From Streptomyces abyssomicinicus (GTDB lineage: Bacteria; Actinomycetota; Actinomycetes; Streptomycetales; Streptomycetaceae), in contig NZ_BBZI01000009.1 in assembly GCF_008974245.1 (NCBI RefSeq), forward strand, positions 118,662 to 182,661: DNA of 64,000 nucleotides, read 5' to 3'. The notes under the pieces are model-generated. The model was not told where the DNA came from and did no database searches. It saw only the letters and a program-made list of their open reading frames with translations. Positions 7,197 through 14,964 of this stretch are shown here, piece by piece; position 1 is the stretch's first letter; every line of letters starts with the position of its first letter. A program made the translations under genes and the position numbers.

Positions 7197-8150
7197 GTGA
7201 ACGTCATCGGGGAGAACGGCGGGGCCGAGGGCAGGGTCGCGGAGTTCGAGGAGCTCAGGCCGCTGCTGTTCTCGATCGCCTACCGCATCCTGGGCAGCGT
7301 CGGCGAGGCGGAGGACGCGGTGCAGGAGGCGTGGCTGCGCTTCGACGCCTCGACGACCCGGCCGGACTCGGTCAGGGCGTTCCTGTCGGCCACCGTCACC
7401 CGGATCTCCATCGACGTCCTGCGCTCCGCGCGGGTGCGGCGGGAGCGGTACGTCGGGCCGTGGCTGCCGGAACCCCTGCTGAACGACCCGTACCAGGACC
7501 CGGCCCGTGCCGCGGAACTGGCCGACTCGGTGTCGATGGCGGCGCTGCTGCTGCTGGAACGGCTCAGTCCGCTGGAGCGGTCGGTGTTCGTGCTGCGTGA
7601 GGTGTTCGCCTTCGGGTTCGGCGAGATCGCCTCGGCGGTGGGGCGTTCCGAGGCGGCGTGCCGGCAGCTCCTGGTGCGGGCGCGGCGGCACATGGAGGAG
7701 GGGCGGCCCCGGTTCGAGGCCGACCGGCGGGAACGGCAGGAGCTGGCGGATCGGTTCTTCGGGGCGCTGTCCCGGGGCGACGTCGCCGGGCTGCGGCAGC
7801 TGCTCGCCGCGGACGTGCGGATGGTCGGCGACAGCGGCGGGAAGGCGCCGCAGCTGGCCAAGGCCGTGGTCGGCGCGGAGAAGGCGGCCCGGCTGCTCGC
7901 CGCCGTGTACCCGCTCATGGCGCGGGTCGACATCACCTTCGAGCGGCACGAGGTCAACGGGCAGCCGGGGGCGGTCTTCCGCGACCGGGACGGCAGGGTC
8001 CTGCACGCCTTGGTCCTCGACGTGCTCGACGGGCAGATCCAGACCGTCCGCGCGGTCATCAACCCCGACAAGCTCGGCCACCTCGGGCCGGTCGCCGACG
8101 CGTGGGCCCTCGACCGGGAAGTGAAGCGGATCCGCCGGTCAGGCCCGTGA
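7197..8150 (+). CDS. sigJ: ECF41-type RNA polymerase sigma factor with SnoaL-like C-terminal domain
   Basis: 317 residues. Sigma region 2 ('LLFSIAYRILGSVGEAEDAVQEAWLRFD'), region 4 ('LSPLERSVFVLREVFAFGFGEIASAVGRSEAACRQLLVRARRHM') and a SnoaL-like C-terminal domain of about 130 residues are present. Two ECF41 marks are visible: DSGGK (family form DGGGK) and NPDKL near the end, which are known to modulate ECF41 activity in place of a separate anti-sigma factor. Starts at GTG 7197 after GAGGGGAG. The 5' neighbour is its usual CMD partner. The last ~16 codons are duplicated downstream (8391-8437). The symbol sigJ follows Streptomyces/Mycobacterium usage and is tentative. Confidence 0.9.
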   Translation: MNVIGENGGAEGRVAEFEELRPLLFSIAYRILGSVGEAEDAVQEAWLRFDASTTRPDSVRAFLSATVTRISIDVLRSARVRRERYVGPWLPEPLLNDPYQDPARAAELADSVSMAALLLLERLSPLERSVFVLREVFAFGFGEIASAVGRSEAACRQLLVRARRHMEEGRPRFEADRRERQELADRFFGALSRGDVAGLRQLLAADVRMVGDSGGKAPQLAKAVVGAEKAARLLAAVYPLMARVDITFERHEVNGQPGAVFRDRDGRVLHALVLDVLDGQIQTVRAVINPDKLGHLGPVADAWALDREVKRIRRSGP

Positions 8151-8355
8151 AACCGGCCCCGCCGGGCCCTCGGGTCGCCGCGGCCCGAAGGCCCGCCCGG
8201 CTCGCCCCGGCCCGGCCCGGCCGGGGTGACGCCGACAGCCTCTCGGCCTGAGGGGGCGACGGCCCGAGGGCCCGGCATAGCGACGGGGTGAGGACCCGAG
8301 GGCCAGGCGGCCAGGCGGCCTGGCGGGGTGAGGGGCGTGCGGTAGGTGGCCGGAT

Positions 8356-8371
8356 GGGGGTGGTGACCCCC
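8356..8371 (+). terminator. hairpin GGGGGT-GGTG-ACCCCC, copy 1
   Basis: Perfect 6-bp stem with a 4-nt loop, about 205 bp after the sigJ stop; no U-tract. A second identical copy is at 8836-8851 in the duplicated unit. Plausible weak terminator for sigJ. Confidence 0.35.
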
Positions 8372-8835
8372 GGGGAACATGGCGCGGCGGGGCCCTCGAC
8401 CGGGAGGTGAAGCCGATCCGCCGGTCAGGCCCGTGAAACCGGCCCCGCCGGGCCCCGCCGCGGCCCGACGCCCCGGCTCACCCCGGCCCGGCCGGGGTTC
8501 CGCCGACGGCCGCTCGGCCCGGCGGCCCGGCGGCCCTGCGGGTTGACGGCCCGGCGGCCCGGCGGTCCTGCGGTCCGAGGGTCCGAGGGGGTGACGGCCC
8601 GGCGGGGCGAGGGTCCGGCGGCCCGAAGGCCCGGGGGCCCGGCGGGTTGACGGCTCGGCGGTCCGACGGCCCGGTGGGGCGACGGCCCGAGGGGCGGGCG
8701 GGGTGAGGGGCGGGCGGGCCGAGGGCCCGAGGGTCCGGCGGCCCGAAGGCCCGAGGGCCCGGCGGGATGACGGGCCCGGCGGTCCGAGGGCCCGGCGGGG
8801 TGACGGCCCGAGGGGCGGGCGGTGGGTGGTCGGGT

Positions 8836-8851
8836 GGGGGTGGTGACCCCC
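8836..8851 (+). terminator. hairpin GGGGGT-GGTG-ACCCCC, copy 2
   Basis: Identical to the hairpin at 8356-8371 and embedded in the second unit of the duplication, about 70 bp before the trkH promoter. It may insulate trkH from read-through. Confidence 0.35.
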
Positions 8852-8911
8852 TCGGGGGACATGGCGTGGCAGACGGCAGGTCACCGGGGGAGGCGGGGGC
8901 GGGGGTGTGGC

Positions 8912-8917
8912 TACCGT
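8912..8917 (+). promoter_or_regulatory. -10 box TACCGT, leaderless promoter of trkH
   Basis: TACCGT ends 6 nt before the GTG at 8924, the spacing expected when transcription starts at the start codon. No Shine-Dalgarno is seen. The same TACCGT arrangement occurs before SURF1 (18886-18891). Confidence 0.55.
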
Positions 8918-8923
8918 CGCCGG

Positions 8924-10336
8924 GTGCGAAGGATTGCGGTGCCCGTGCGCGCGGGCGGCGGGCCGTCGGCCGTGGTGAAGTGGCGGCCCGGCCCGCCCTC
9001 ACGGCTGCTGCCCCGGCTGCGGCACCCGGCCCAGGTGGTCGTGGTCGCCTTCGCCGTGGCGATCGCCCTCGGCACCGCGCTGCTGATGCTGCCGGCCGCG
9101 AAGGCGGGGCCGGGCGGGGCCGGTGTGCTGGAGGCGCTGTTCACCGCCACCTCCACCGTGTGCGTGACCGGCCTGGTCGTGGTGGACACCGCCGTGTACT
9201 GGAGCGGCTTCGGGCACGTGGTGATCCTGGGCCTCGTCCAGATCGGCGGATTCGGAATCATGACGTCCGCTTCCGTGCTGGTCCTGCTGGTGTCCCACAG
9301 GATGGGGCTGAGGGCGCGGATGACGGCCGCCACGGAGACCAAGACGCTGGGGCTGGGCGACATCCGCGCGGTGGTGACCGGCGTGGTGAAGGCCAGCCTG
9401 CTGATCGAGGCGCTCACCGCGCTGGTGCTGACGCTGCGGTTCGCGACCGCCTACGGCGAGTCCTGGCCGCGCGCGGTGTGGCTGGGTGTCTTCCACGGCG
9501 TCTCCGCGTTCAACAACGCCGGGTTCGCGCTGTACTCGGACAGCCTGATGTCCTTCGTCACCGACCCGTGGATCTGCGTCCCCGTGGCGCTCGCGATCAT
9601 CGCCGGGGGCCTCGGCTTCCCCGTGCTCTTCGAGCTGCGCCGCCGGCCGCGACGTCCGCGCGGCTGGTCCACGCACACGAAGATCGCGCTCTGCGGGACC
9701 GGCGCCTTCCTGCTCGGCGGCTGCGCCTTCGTCACCGCGGTCGAGTGGACCAACCCCGCCACCATGGGCCCCCTGGACGTCCCGGGGAAACTGCTGGCCG
9801 GGTTCTTCCAGGGCGTCATCCCCCGCACCGCGGGGTTCAGCAGCGTGGACATCGCCGCGATGCGCCCGGTGAGCTGGCTCGGCATGGACGTGCTCATGTT
9901 CGTCGGCGGCTCCAGCGCGGGCACCGCCGGGGGCATCAAGGTGACGACCTTCGCCGTGCTGTTCTTCGTCCTCTACGCCGACATCCGCGGCGAGGGCTCG
10001 GTCAACGCCTTCGGCCGCCGCCTGTCCGCCCCGCTGCAGCGCCAGGCCCTGACCGTGGCGCTGCTGTCGGTGGCCGCCGTGGTCGTCTCCACCGTGGCGT
10101 TCATGATCTTCTCCGACCACGGCCTCGACCGCTCGCTGTTCGAGGTCGTCTCGGCCTTCTCCACGACCGGCATGTCCACCGGGATCACCGCCCACCTGCC
10201 GGTCGGGCTCCAGGTGCTCCTGATCGCGCTGATGTTCGTCGGCCGGCTCGGTCCGATCACCGTCGCCTCCGCCCTCGCGCTGCGGCGGCGCGTCCGCCTG
10301 TACGACCTTCCCGAGGAGCGTCCCGTCATTGGTTAG
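8924..10336 (+). CDS. TrkH/KtrB-family potassium transporter subunit
   Basis: 470 residues with GTG 8924 as start, chosen because a -10 box lies 6 nt upstream and the preceding open sequence is low-complexity. Four pore loops with the filter glycines are visible: 'STVCVTGLVVVDT', 'AFNNAGFALYSDS', 'IPRTAGFSSVD' and 'AFSTTGMSTGI', alternating with about eight transmembrane helices, as in TrkH/KtrB. It forms the membrane channel for K+ uptake with the RCK protein encoded next; the two genes overlap by 8 nt. Complete and of normal length. Confidence 0.93.
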   Translation: MRRIAVPVRAGGGPSAVVKWRPGPPSRLLPRLRHPAQVVVVAFAVAIALGTALLMLPAAKAGPGGAGVLEALFTATSTVCVTGLVVVDTAVYWSGFGHVVILGLVQIGGFGIMTSASVLVLLVSHRMGLRARMTAATETKTLGLGDIRAVVTGVVKASLLIEALTALVLTLRFATAYGESWPRAVWLGVFHGVSAFNNAGFALYSDSLMSFVTDPWICVPVALAIIAGGLGFPVLFELRRRPRRPRGWSTHTKIALCGTGAFLLGGCAFVTAVEWTNPATMGPLDVPGKLLAGFFQGVIPRTAGFSSVDIAAMRPVSWLGMDVLMFVGGSSAGTAGGIKVTTFAVLFFVLYADIRGEGSVNAFGRRLSAPLQRQALTVALLSVAAVVVSTVAFMIFSDHGLDRSLFEVVSAFSTTGMSTGITAHLPVGLQVLLIALMFVGRLGPITVASALALRRRVRLYDLPEERPVIG

Positions 10337-11018
10337 GAAGTTCACCTCCAAGCGGCACCGCGCCGGCCCCCGGGACGCCGTCGTGGTGATCGGCCTCGGC
10401 CGCTTCGGCAGCTCCGTCGCCAGGGCGCTGGCCGACTCGGAGACCGAGGTGCTGGGCGTCGACTCGAGCCGCGAGGTCGTCCAGGTCCTGTCCGGCTCCC
10501 TCACCCACACGGTGCGGGCCGACTCCACCAAGGAGGACGCCCTGCGGCAGCTGGGCGTCAACGAGTTCGACCGTGCCGTCGTGGCCATCGGCTCCAACCT
10601 GGAGGCCAGCATCCTCACCGCCTCCCTGCTGGTCTCCTTCGGCATCCGGCACGTCTGGGCCAAGGCCATCAGCGAGGAGCACGGCCGCATCCTGTCCCAG
10701 CTGGGCGTCCACCACGTGGTCTTCCCCGAGCACGACATGGGCCGGCGCGTCGCCCACCTGGTGCGGGGCCGCATGCTCGACTACGTCGAGTGGGAGGACG
10801 ACTTCACGATGGTGAAGACGAACCCGCCCCCCGACATCGTCGGCACCGCGCTCGGCGGGAGTGGTGTCCGTGACCGCCACGGCGTCACCGTCGTCGCGGT
10901 CAAACGTCCCGGGCTGGGCTTCACCGTCGCCACGCCCGCCACCGTCGTGGGGCCGTCGGACACGGTCATCGTCGCCGGCTCCAAGCGGGCGACGGAGCGG
11001 TTCAGCGAGCTGCGGTGA
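10329..11018 (+). CDS. TrkA/KtrA-family potassium uptake regulatory protein
   Basis: 229 residues. An RCK_N Rossmann domain at the N-terminus ('DAVVVIGLGRFGSSVARALADSETEVLGVDSSREVVQ', glycines GxGRFG binding nucleotide) is followed by RCK_C from about residue 140 ('PPDIVGTALGGSGVRDRHGVTVVAVKRPG'). Starts at TTG 10329, overlapping the trkH stop by 8 nt, with GAGGAG 11 nt upstream; no later start suits the Rossmann strand. It gates the TrkH channel in response to nucleotide and is cytoplasmic. Confidence 0.93.
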   Translation: MVRKFTSKRHRAGPRDAVVVIGLGRFGSSVARALADSETEVLGVDSSREVVQVLSGSLTHTVRADSTKEDALRQLGVNEFDRAVVAIGSNLEASILTASLLVSFGIRHVWAKAISEEHGRILSQLGVHHVVFPEHDMGRRVAHLVRGRMLDYVEWEDDFTMVKTNPPPDIVGTALGGSGVRDRHGVTVVAVKRPGLGFTVATPATVVGPSDTVIVAGSKRATERFSELR

Positions 11019-11121
11019 CGCCGCCGATACCCGGCTGACAGCCCTCACCGGTGGACGAAAGGATGTGCGGACAGTCCGGTTCCGGCGCGCACGCGCCTTT
11101 CAGGCCAGGAGGTCGCCCCGC

Positions 11122-11670
11122 ATGAGCAACGACACGTCGTCCTTCCCCGCACGGTTGGAGCTGCGCGGCGAAGGGCTCGTCCTGCGGGACTGGACCGAGG
11201 ACGACCTGGCGGCGATGCCCGCGCTGTTCGACCACCCGGACATCGCGTACTGGACGCCGATCGTCTCGCCGTTCGACGGGGCGGCGGGGCGGGCACGGCT
11301 GGCGCGGACCCGGGAGCTGCGGGAACAGGGGACAGCCGTCCTGCTCGCCATCACGGTCGACGGCGGGGCACCGCTCGGCGAGGTGATGCTGCGGCGGGCC
11401 CCCGAGGGGACGGAGCTGGGATACGCGGTGGGTCCGGCGCACCGGGGACAGGGGCTGGCGGCGCGGGCGGTGCGGGTGATGGCCGGGTACGCCTTCGAGG
11501 AGCTGGGGGCGGAACGGGTGATCCTCGAACTGGAGGCGGAGAACGGGGCGAGCGTCGCCGTGGCGACCCGGGCCGGGTTCCGGCTGCTCGACGTGCCGTT
11601 GATCACAGGGGTGGAGAAGGGGCGGCCGTACGCCCTGCAGACCTGGGGGCTGGACCGGGACGGCGACTGA
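11122..11670 (+). CDS. GNAT-family N-acetyltransferase (RimJ/RimL type)
   Basis: 182 residues. The RimJ/RimL-type GNAT pattern is present: 'GLVLRDWTEDDLAAMPALFDHPDIAYW' at the start, the acetyl-CoA loop 'ELGYAVGPAHRGQGLAARAVRVMAGYAFEELGAERVILELEAENGASVAVATRAGFR', then the final strand. Start ATG 11122 follows AGGAGG with proper spacing. Stands alone between trkA and the cobalamin riboswitch. The acceptor substrate cannot be predicted. Confidence 0.88.
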   Translation: MSNDTSSFPARLELRGEGLVLRDWTEDDLAAMPALFDHPDIAYWTPIVSPFDGAAGRARLARTRELREQGTAVLLAITVDGGAPLGEVMLRRAPEGTELGYAVGPAHRGQGLAARAVRVMAGYAFEELGAERVILELEAENGASVAVATRAGFRLLDVPLITGVEKGRPYALQTWGLDRDGD

Positions 11671-12096
11671 AGCGGACCCGCACCGGCGGTGCGACGGACC
11701 CGCCCAAGCGGCGCGGCAGGTCTGCGCCGGCGGCGCGACCGACCCGCCCCGGCGGCGCAACGGGCTTGCGCCGCGGGTCCGTTCCGTGTGCGGTCGCGAA
11801 GGACCCGCGCGGCGGGCGGGCACGCCTCCGGCGGGCCGGCGGTCCGAAAGGGGTCGCTTGTCAGTGGGCGGGATGCCGGATTACTGTCACCAGGCCTTGG
11901 TGAACGGGAAATCCGGTGTGATGCCGGTGCGGCCCTCGCCACTGTGATCGGGAAGTCCGGCTCCAGCCCTCGCGGGCAGCCACTGGGTCCTCACGGACCC
12001 GGGAAGGCGGAGCACGGGCGTGTGGTACCCGTCAGCCAGGAGACCGGCCAAGGCGCGTCGTCCATCCACGAGGTGCTGGAGAGGGTCTGCTGAGCC
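11671..12096. other. intergenic region: GC-rich repeats then cobalamin riboswitch
   Basis: The first ~180 bp hold a short direct repeat (CGGCGGTGCGACGGACCCGCC near 11684, near-identical copy near 11729). The remainder is the riboswitch leader of cbiM. No gene seen. Confidence 0.7.
11885..12055 (+). ncRNA. cobalamin (adenosylcobalamin) riboswitch
   Basis: Conserved blocks appear in the right order: a GGTGAACGGGAAATCCGGTG-like segment at 11899-11918, GCCGGTGCGGCCCTCGCCACTGTGATCGGGAAG (class core with CCACTGTGA at 11939-11947), CCACTGGG (11979-11986), GGGAAGGC (12001-12008) and the B12 box AGCCAGGAGACC (12034-12045). It ends about 42 nt before the cbiM ATG and Shine-Dalgarno (GGAGAGGG), so it likely represses cbiMNQO when cobalamin is ample. 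Boundaries are approximate. Confidence 0.93.
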
Positions 12097-12795
12097 ATGC
12101 ACATAGCCGAGGGTTTCCTTCCTCCGGCGCACGCGATCGCCTGGGTTGCCGCGTCCGCGCCGTTCGTCGTCCACGGAGTTCGTCAACTCACCCGTGAAGT
12201 GCGGGAACATCCGGAGAGCACGCTGCTGCTCGGCGCTTCGGGTGCGTTCATGTTCGTCCTGTCCGCTTTGAAACTGCCGTCCGTCACCGGGAGTTGCTCG
12301 CATCCGACCGGGAGCGGGCTGGGGGCGGTGCTGTTCCGGCCCCCGGTGATGGCGGTGCTCGGCACCGTCACGCTGCTGTTCCAGGCCCTGTTGCTCGCGC
12401 ACGGCGGCCTGACCACGCTCGGGGCCAACGTCTTCTCGATGGCCGTGGTGGGCCCGTGGGCTGGGTACGGCGTGTACCGGCTCGCCCGCGGGCTGGGGGC
12501 GCGGCTGGAAGTGGCGGTGTTCTGCGCCGCGTTCGTCGCCGACCTCGGCACCTACTGCGTGACCAGCGTGCAGCTGGCGCTGGCGTTCCCGGACCCGGTG
12601 AGCGGATTCCTGGGCGCCCTGGGCAAGTTCGGGTCCATCTTCGCCGTGACGCAGGTCCCGCTGGCGGTGAGCGAGGGGCTGCTCACGGTGCTCGTCGTGC
12701 GGCTGCTCCTTCAGTCGAACGCGGGCGAGCTGGCCCGGCTGGGCCTGCGGGCGGGCGTGCGCGGCAAGGCCGGCGCCGGGGCGGTGGCCCGATGA
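12097..12795 (+). CDS. cbiM: CbiM, substrate-capture subunit of cobalt ECF transporter
   Basis: 232 residues. The mature N-terminus MHIAEGFLP supplies His2, which binds Co2+ in CbiM/NikM; this fixes the start. About six transmembrane helices, with 'LPSVTGSCSHPTGSGLGAVLF' as the conserved SxTGSxSHPxG motif including the metal-coordinating His. First gene of cbiMNQO, under the cobalamin riboswitch. Imports cobalt for cobalamin synthesis. The B12 riboswitch favours cobalt over nickel. Confidence 0.95.
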   Translation: MHIAEGFLPPAHAIAWVAASAPFVVHGVRQLTREVREHPESTLLLGASGAFMFVLSALKLPSVTGSCSHPTGSGLGAVLFRPPVMAVLGTVTLLFQALLLAHGGLTTLGANVFSMAVVGPWAGYGVYRLARGLGARLEVAVFCAAFVADLGTYCVTSVQLALAFPDPVSGFLGALGKFGSIFAVTQVPLAVSEGLLTVLVVRLLLQSNAGELARLGLRAGVRGKAGAGAVAR

Positions 12796-13307
12796 GGCGG
12801 GGCGCGCGCGTCAACGTGCTGCTGTTGCTGGCCGTCGTACTGCTCGCCGTGCTGCCGGTGGCGCTCGGAATGGGGGACCACAAGGCCGAGCCGTTCGCCG
12901 GGGCCGACGCGGAGGCGGAGACGGCGATCACGAAGATCGATCCGGACTACCGCCCCTGGTTCTCGCCGGTCTACGAACCGCCGTCCGGGGAGATCGAGTC
13001 GGGACTGTTCGCGTTGCAGGCGGCGGTGGGCGCGGGGGTCGTCGCCTACTGCCTGGGGCTGTGGCGTGGCCGGCGCCAGGGTGAGGCACGGGCCTCCGCG
13101 GCGGGCGGCGGGGCGGCCGACGGCACGGCCGGTGGCCTGCCCGGCGGCACACATGACGGCGCGGCCAACGACGAGGCGGGCAGCGCGGGCAACGGCGAGG
13201 CCCGCAGGGCGGCCGGCGGCTCGGCGGGCAGCCTGGCCGGCGGCGAGGCGCACCCGGCCGGCGGCGGCTCCTCGTCCGCGGGCGGCGCGGACTCCGGGCG
13301 GGTCTGA
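12792..13307 (+). CDS. cbiN: CbiN, small subunit of cobalt transporter, with extended C-terminus
   Basis: 171 residues; ATGA overlap with cbiM. The core is a normal CbiN of about 100 residues: TM1 ('VNVLLLLAVVLLAVLPVALGM'), an extracytoplasmic loop with 'FAGADAEAETAITKIDPDYRPWFSPVYEPPSGEIESGLFALQAAVGAG', then TM2. Past residue ~98 there is an extra 70-residue Gly/Ala/Ser-rich cytoplasmic tail unlike standard CbiN, probably disordered and grown by GC-rich repeats. Known role: loading Co2+ into CbiM. Confidence 0.92.
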   Translation: MRRGARVNVLLLLAVVLLAVLPVALGMGDHKAEPFAGADAEAETAITKIDPDYRPWFSPVYEPPSGEIESGLFALQAAVGAGVVAYCLGLWRGRRQGEARASAAGGGAADGTAGGLPGGTHDGAANDEAGSAGNGEARRAAGGSAGSLAGGEAHPAGGGSSSAGGADSGRV

Positions 13308-13312
13308 CGCCG

Positions 13313-14059
13313 GTGCTGTCGATCGACGCGGCGGCGCACAGCAGTCGCTGGCGCCGCCGTCACCCCGTGGACAAGGCGGTGCTCGGCTTCGGGCTCACGC
13401 TGCTGGCCGTGGTGCTGCCGCCGTGGCCGGGGGCGGCGCTGGTGCTGGTGGCGGCGCTGGCGGTGCTGCTGGGGCCCGCGCGGGTGCCGGCCGGGCGTTT
13501 GTGGCGTGCCTACCGGGTGCCACTGGGCTTCTGCCTCACCGGAGCGGTGGCGGTACTGGTGCGGGTCGGCGGCCCGGACGCGGTGGGACTGGCGCCCGGC
13601 GGGGCGGCGCGGGCCGGTGAACTGCTGCTGCGCAGCTCGGCGGCCTCGCTGGGGGTGCTGGTGTTCGCGTTCACCACGCCGATGTCGGACCTGCTGCCCC
13701 GGCTGGTGCGGGCGGGCGTCCCGGCGGCGGTGGTGGACGTGGCGGTGGTGACGTACCGGATGGCGTTCCTGCTGCTCGACGCGGTGCGGCGGGTCCGCCA
13801 GGCGCAGGCCGCTCGGCTCGGACACACCACGCGAACCGCCGTGTGGCGGTCGCTGGGCGGACTCGGCGCCACCGCCTTCACCCGCGCCTTCGACCGTGCG
13901 GGGCGGTTGCAGTCCGGCCTGGCGGGGCGGGGGTACGACGGGACCCTGCGGGTCCTGGTGCCGCCGACGCGGGTGTCCGGCGGGTTCGTGGGCGGGAGTC
14001 TCGCAGTGCTGGCGGTGATCGTGGTGCTCAGCACCGTGCTGGAAGGACCGTGGTCGTGA
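13313..14059 (+). CDS. cbiQ: CbiQ, transmembrane (T) component of cobalt ECF transporter
   Basis: 248 residues. Starts at GTG 13313, 5 nt after the cbiN stop. Four to five hydrophobic helices and the coupling-helix motifs of EcfT proteins: 'TYRMAFLLLDAVRRVRQAQAARLG' and 'RAFDRAGRLQSGLAGRGYDG' (two A-R-G-like motifs that contact the ATPase). Links CbiMN to the CbiO ATPase. Confidence 0.93.
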   Translation: MLSIDAAAHSSRWRRRHPVDKAVLGFGLTLLAVVLPPWPGAALVLVAALAVLLGPARVPAGRLWRAYRVPLGFCLTGAVAVLVRVGGPDAVGLAPGGAARAGELLLRSSAASLGVLVFAFTTPMSDLLPRLVRAGVPAAVVDVAVVTYRMAFLLLDAVRRVRQAQAARLGHTTRTAVWRSLGGLGATAFTRAFDRAGRLQSGLAGRGYDGTLRVLVPPTRVSGGFVGGSLAVLAVIVVLSTVLEGPWS

Positions 14060-14937
14060 ACGGGACCGAGGCGGGCGCGACGCCCCCGCCGCCGGCCGCC
14101 CTGCGGGGCGTCCGCTTCGGCTACGAGGACGGGCCCCTGGTCCTCGACGGCCTTCACCTCGAGGTCCGTGAGGGGCGGACGCTGGCGCTGCTCGGACGCA
14201 ACGGCAGCGGGAAGACGACGCTGATGCGGCTGCTCGCGGGCGGGCTGCGGCCGCGGGCGGGGCGGGTGGAGCTGGCGGGCCGGCCGGTGTCGTACGACCG
14301 GGCGGGGCTGACGCGGCTGCGGACCACCGTGCAGCTGGTGGTGCAGGACCCGGACGACCAGCTGTTCGCGGCCTCGGTCGCGCAGGACGTGTCGTTCGGT
14401 CCGCTGAACCTGGGCCTGCCGGAGGAGGAGGTCAGGGCACGGGTCGACGAGGCGCTGACCGCGCTGGACATCACGGGGGTGGCCGACCGGCCCACGCACC
14501 TGCTGTCCTACGGGCAGCGCAAGCGGGCCGCGATCGCGGGGGCGGTGGCGATGCGGCCGCGGGTCCTGGTCCTCGACGAGCCGACGGCGGGGCTCGACCC
14601 GGAGGGGCAGGAACGGCTGCTCGTCACGCTGGAGGCGCTGCGGAGCACGGGGACGACGGTGGTGATGGCCACCCATGACGTGGACCTGGCGTTGCGGTGG
14701 GCCGACGACGTGGCGCTGCTGACACCTGGCGGGGTGCGGACCGGAGAGGCCGGGGAGCTGCTGGCGCGGGCGGACGTGCTGAGGGAGGCGGGGCTGCGGC
14801 TGCCGTGGGGGGTGGCGGTGGCGGCGGCCCTGCGTTCGCGGCGGCCGGTGCCGGCGCGGCGCCCGGTTCCGCGCACGGCCGAGGAGCTGGCGCGGTGGGT
14901 CGCGGAAGGTGGATCGGCGTCGGCCCCCGGTGGGTAG
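14056..14937 (+). CDS. cbiO: CbiO, ATPase of cobalt ECF transporter
   Basis: 293 residues. Start GTG 14056 overlaps the cbiQ stop (GTGA) with GGAAGGA 9 nt upstream; GTG 14050 is an alternative. Walker A GRNGSGKTT, Q-loop region 'VVQDPDDQLFAASVAQDVSFGP' typical of EcfA/CbiO, signature 'LSYGQRKR', Walker B 'RVLVLDEPTAGLD', and the H-loop His in 'MATHDVD' are all intact. Energises cobalt uptake from the cytoplasmic face. Last recognised gene of the riboswitch operon. Confidence 0.95.
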   Translation: MNGTEAGATPPPPAALRGVRFGYEDGPLVLDGLHLEVREGRTLALLGRNGSGKTTLMRLLAGGLRPRAGRVELAGRPVSYDRAGLTRLRTTVQLVVQDPDDQLFAASVAQDVSFGPLNLGLPEEEVRARVDEALTALDITGVADRPTHLLSYGQRKRAAIAGAVAMRPRVLVLDEPTAGLDPEGQERLLVTLEALRSTGTTVVMATHDVDLALRWADDVALLTPGGVRTGEAGELLARADVLREAGLRLPWGVAVAAALRSRRPVPARRPVPRTAEELARWVAEGGSASAPGG

Positions 14938-14964
14938 GTCTTGCCCAGGCGAGAGGGGGAGGGC

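Larger units (their letters stand above)
8104..8866. repeat. tandem segmental duplication of sigJ tail and terminator region
   Basis: Unit 1 (8104-8384) holds the last codons and stop of sigJ, a GC-rich stretch and a GGGGGT-GGTG-ACCCCC hairpin. Unit 2 (8391-8866) repeats the sigJ tail almost exactly (8391-8456 against 8104-8169, three or so substitutions) and ends with the same hairpin block (8810-8866 against 8330-8384). Its middle has grown by about 200 bp of GGCCCGGCGG/GACGGCCCGAGGG-type short repeats. This is clearly a direct duplication followed by slippage-type expansion. Confidence 0.85.
8151..8923. other. repeat-rich intergenic region between sigJ and trkH
   Basis: 773 bp with no credible gene: all frames translate to Pro/Gly/Arg low-complexity sequence. 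It contains the duplicated sigJ tail, degenerate CCCGGCGG repeats, two identical small hairpins and, at its right edge, the leaderless trkH promoter. Confidence 0.75.

Noticed and set aside
7195..7200. ATG at 7195 as start of the ECF41 sigma factor
   Set aside because: It is out of frame and immediately followed by TGA-type sequence; the in-frame GTG at 7197 has the correct Shine-Dalgarno spacing.
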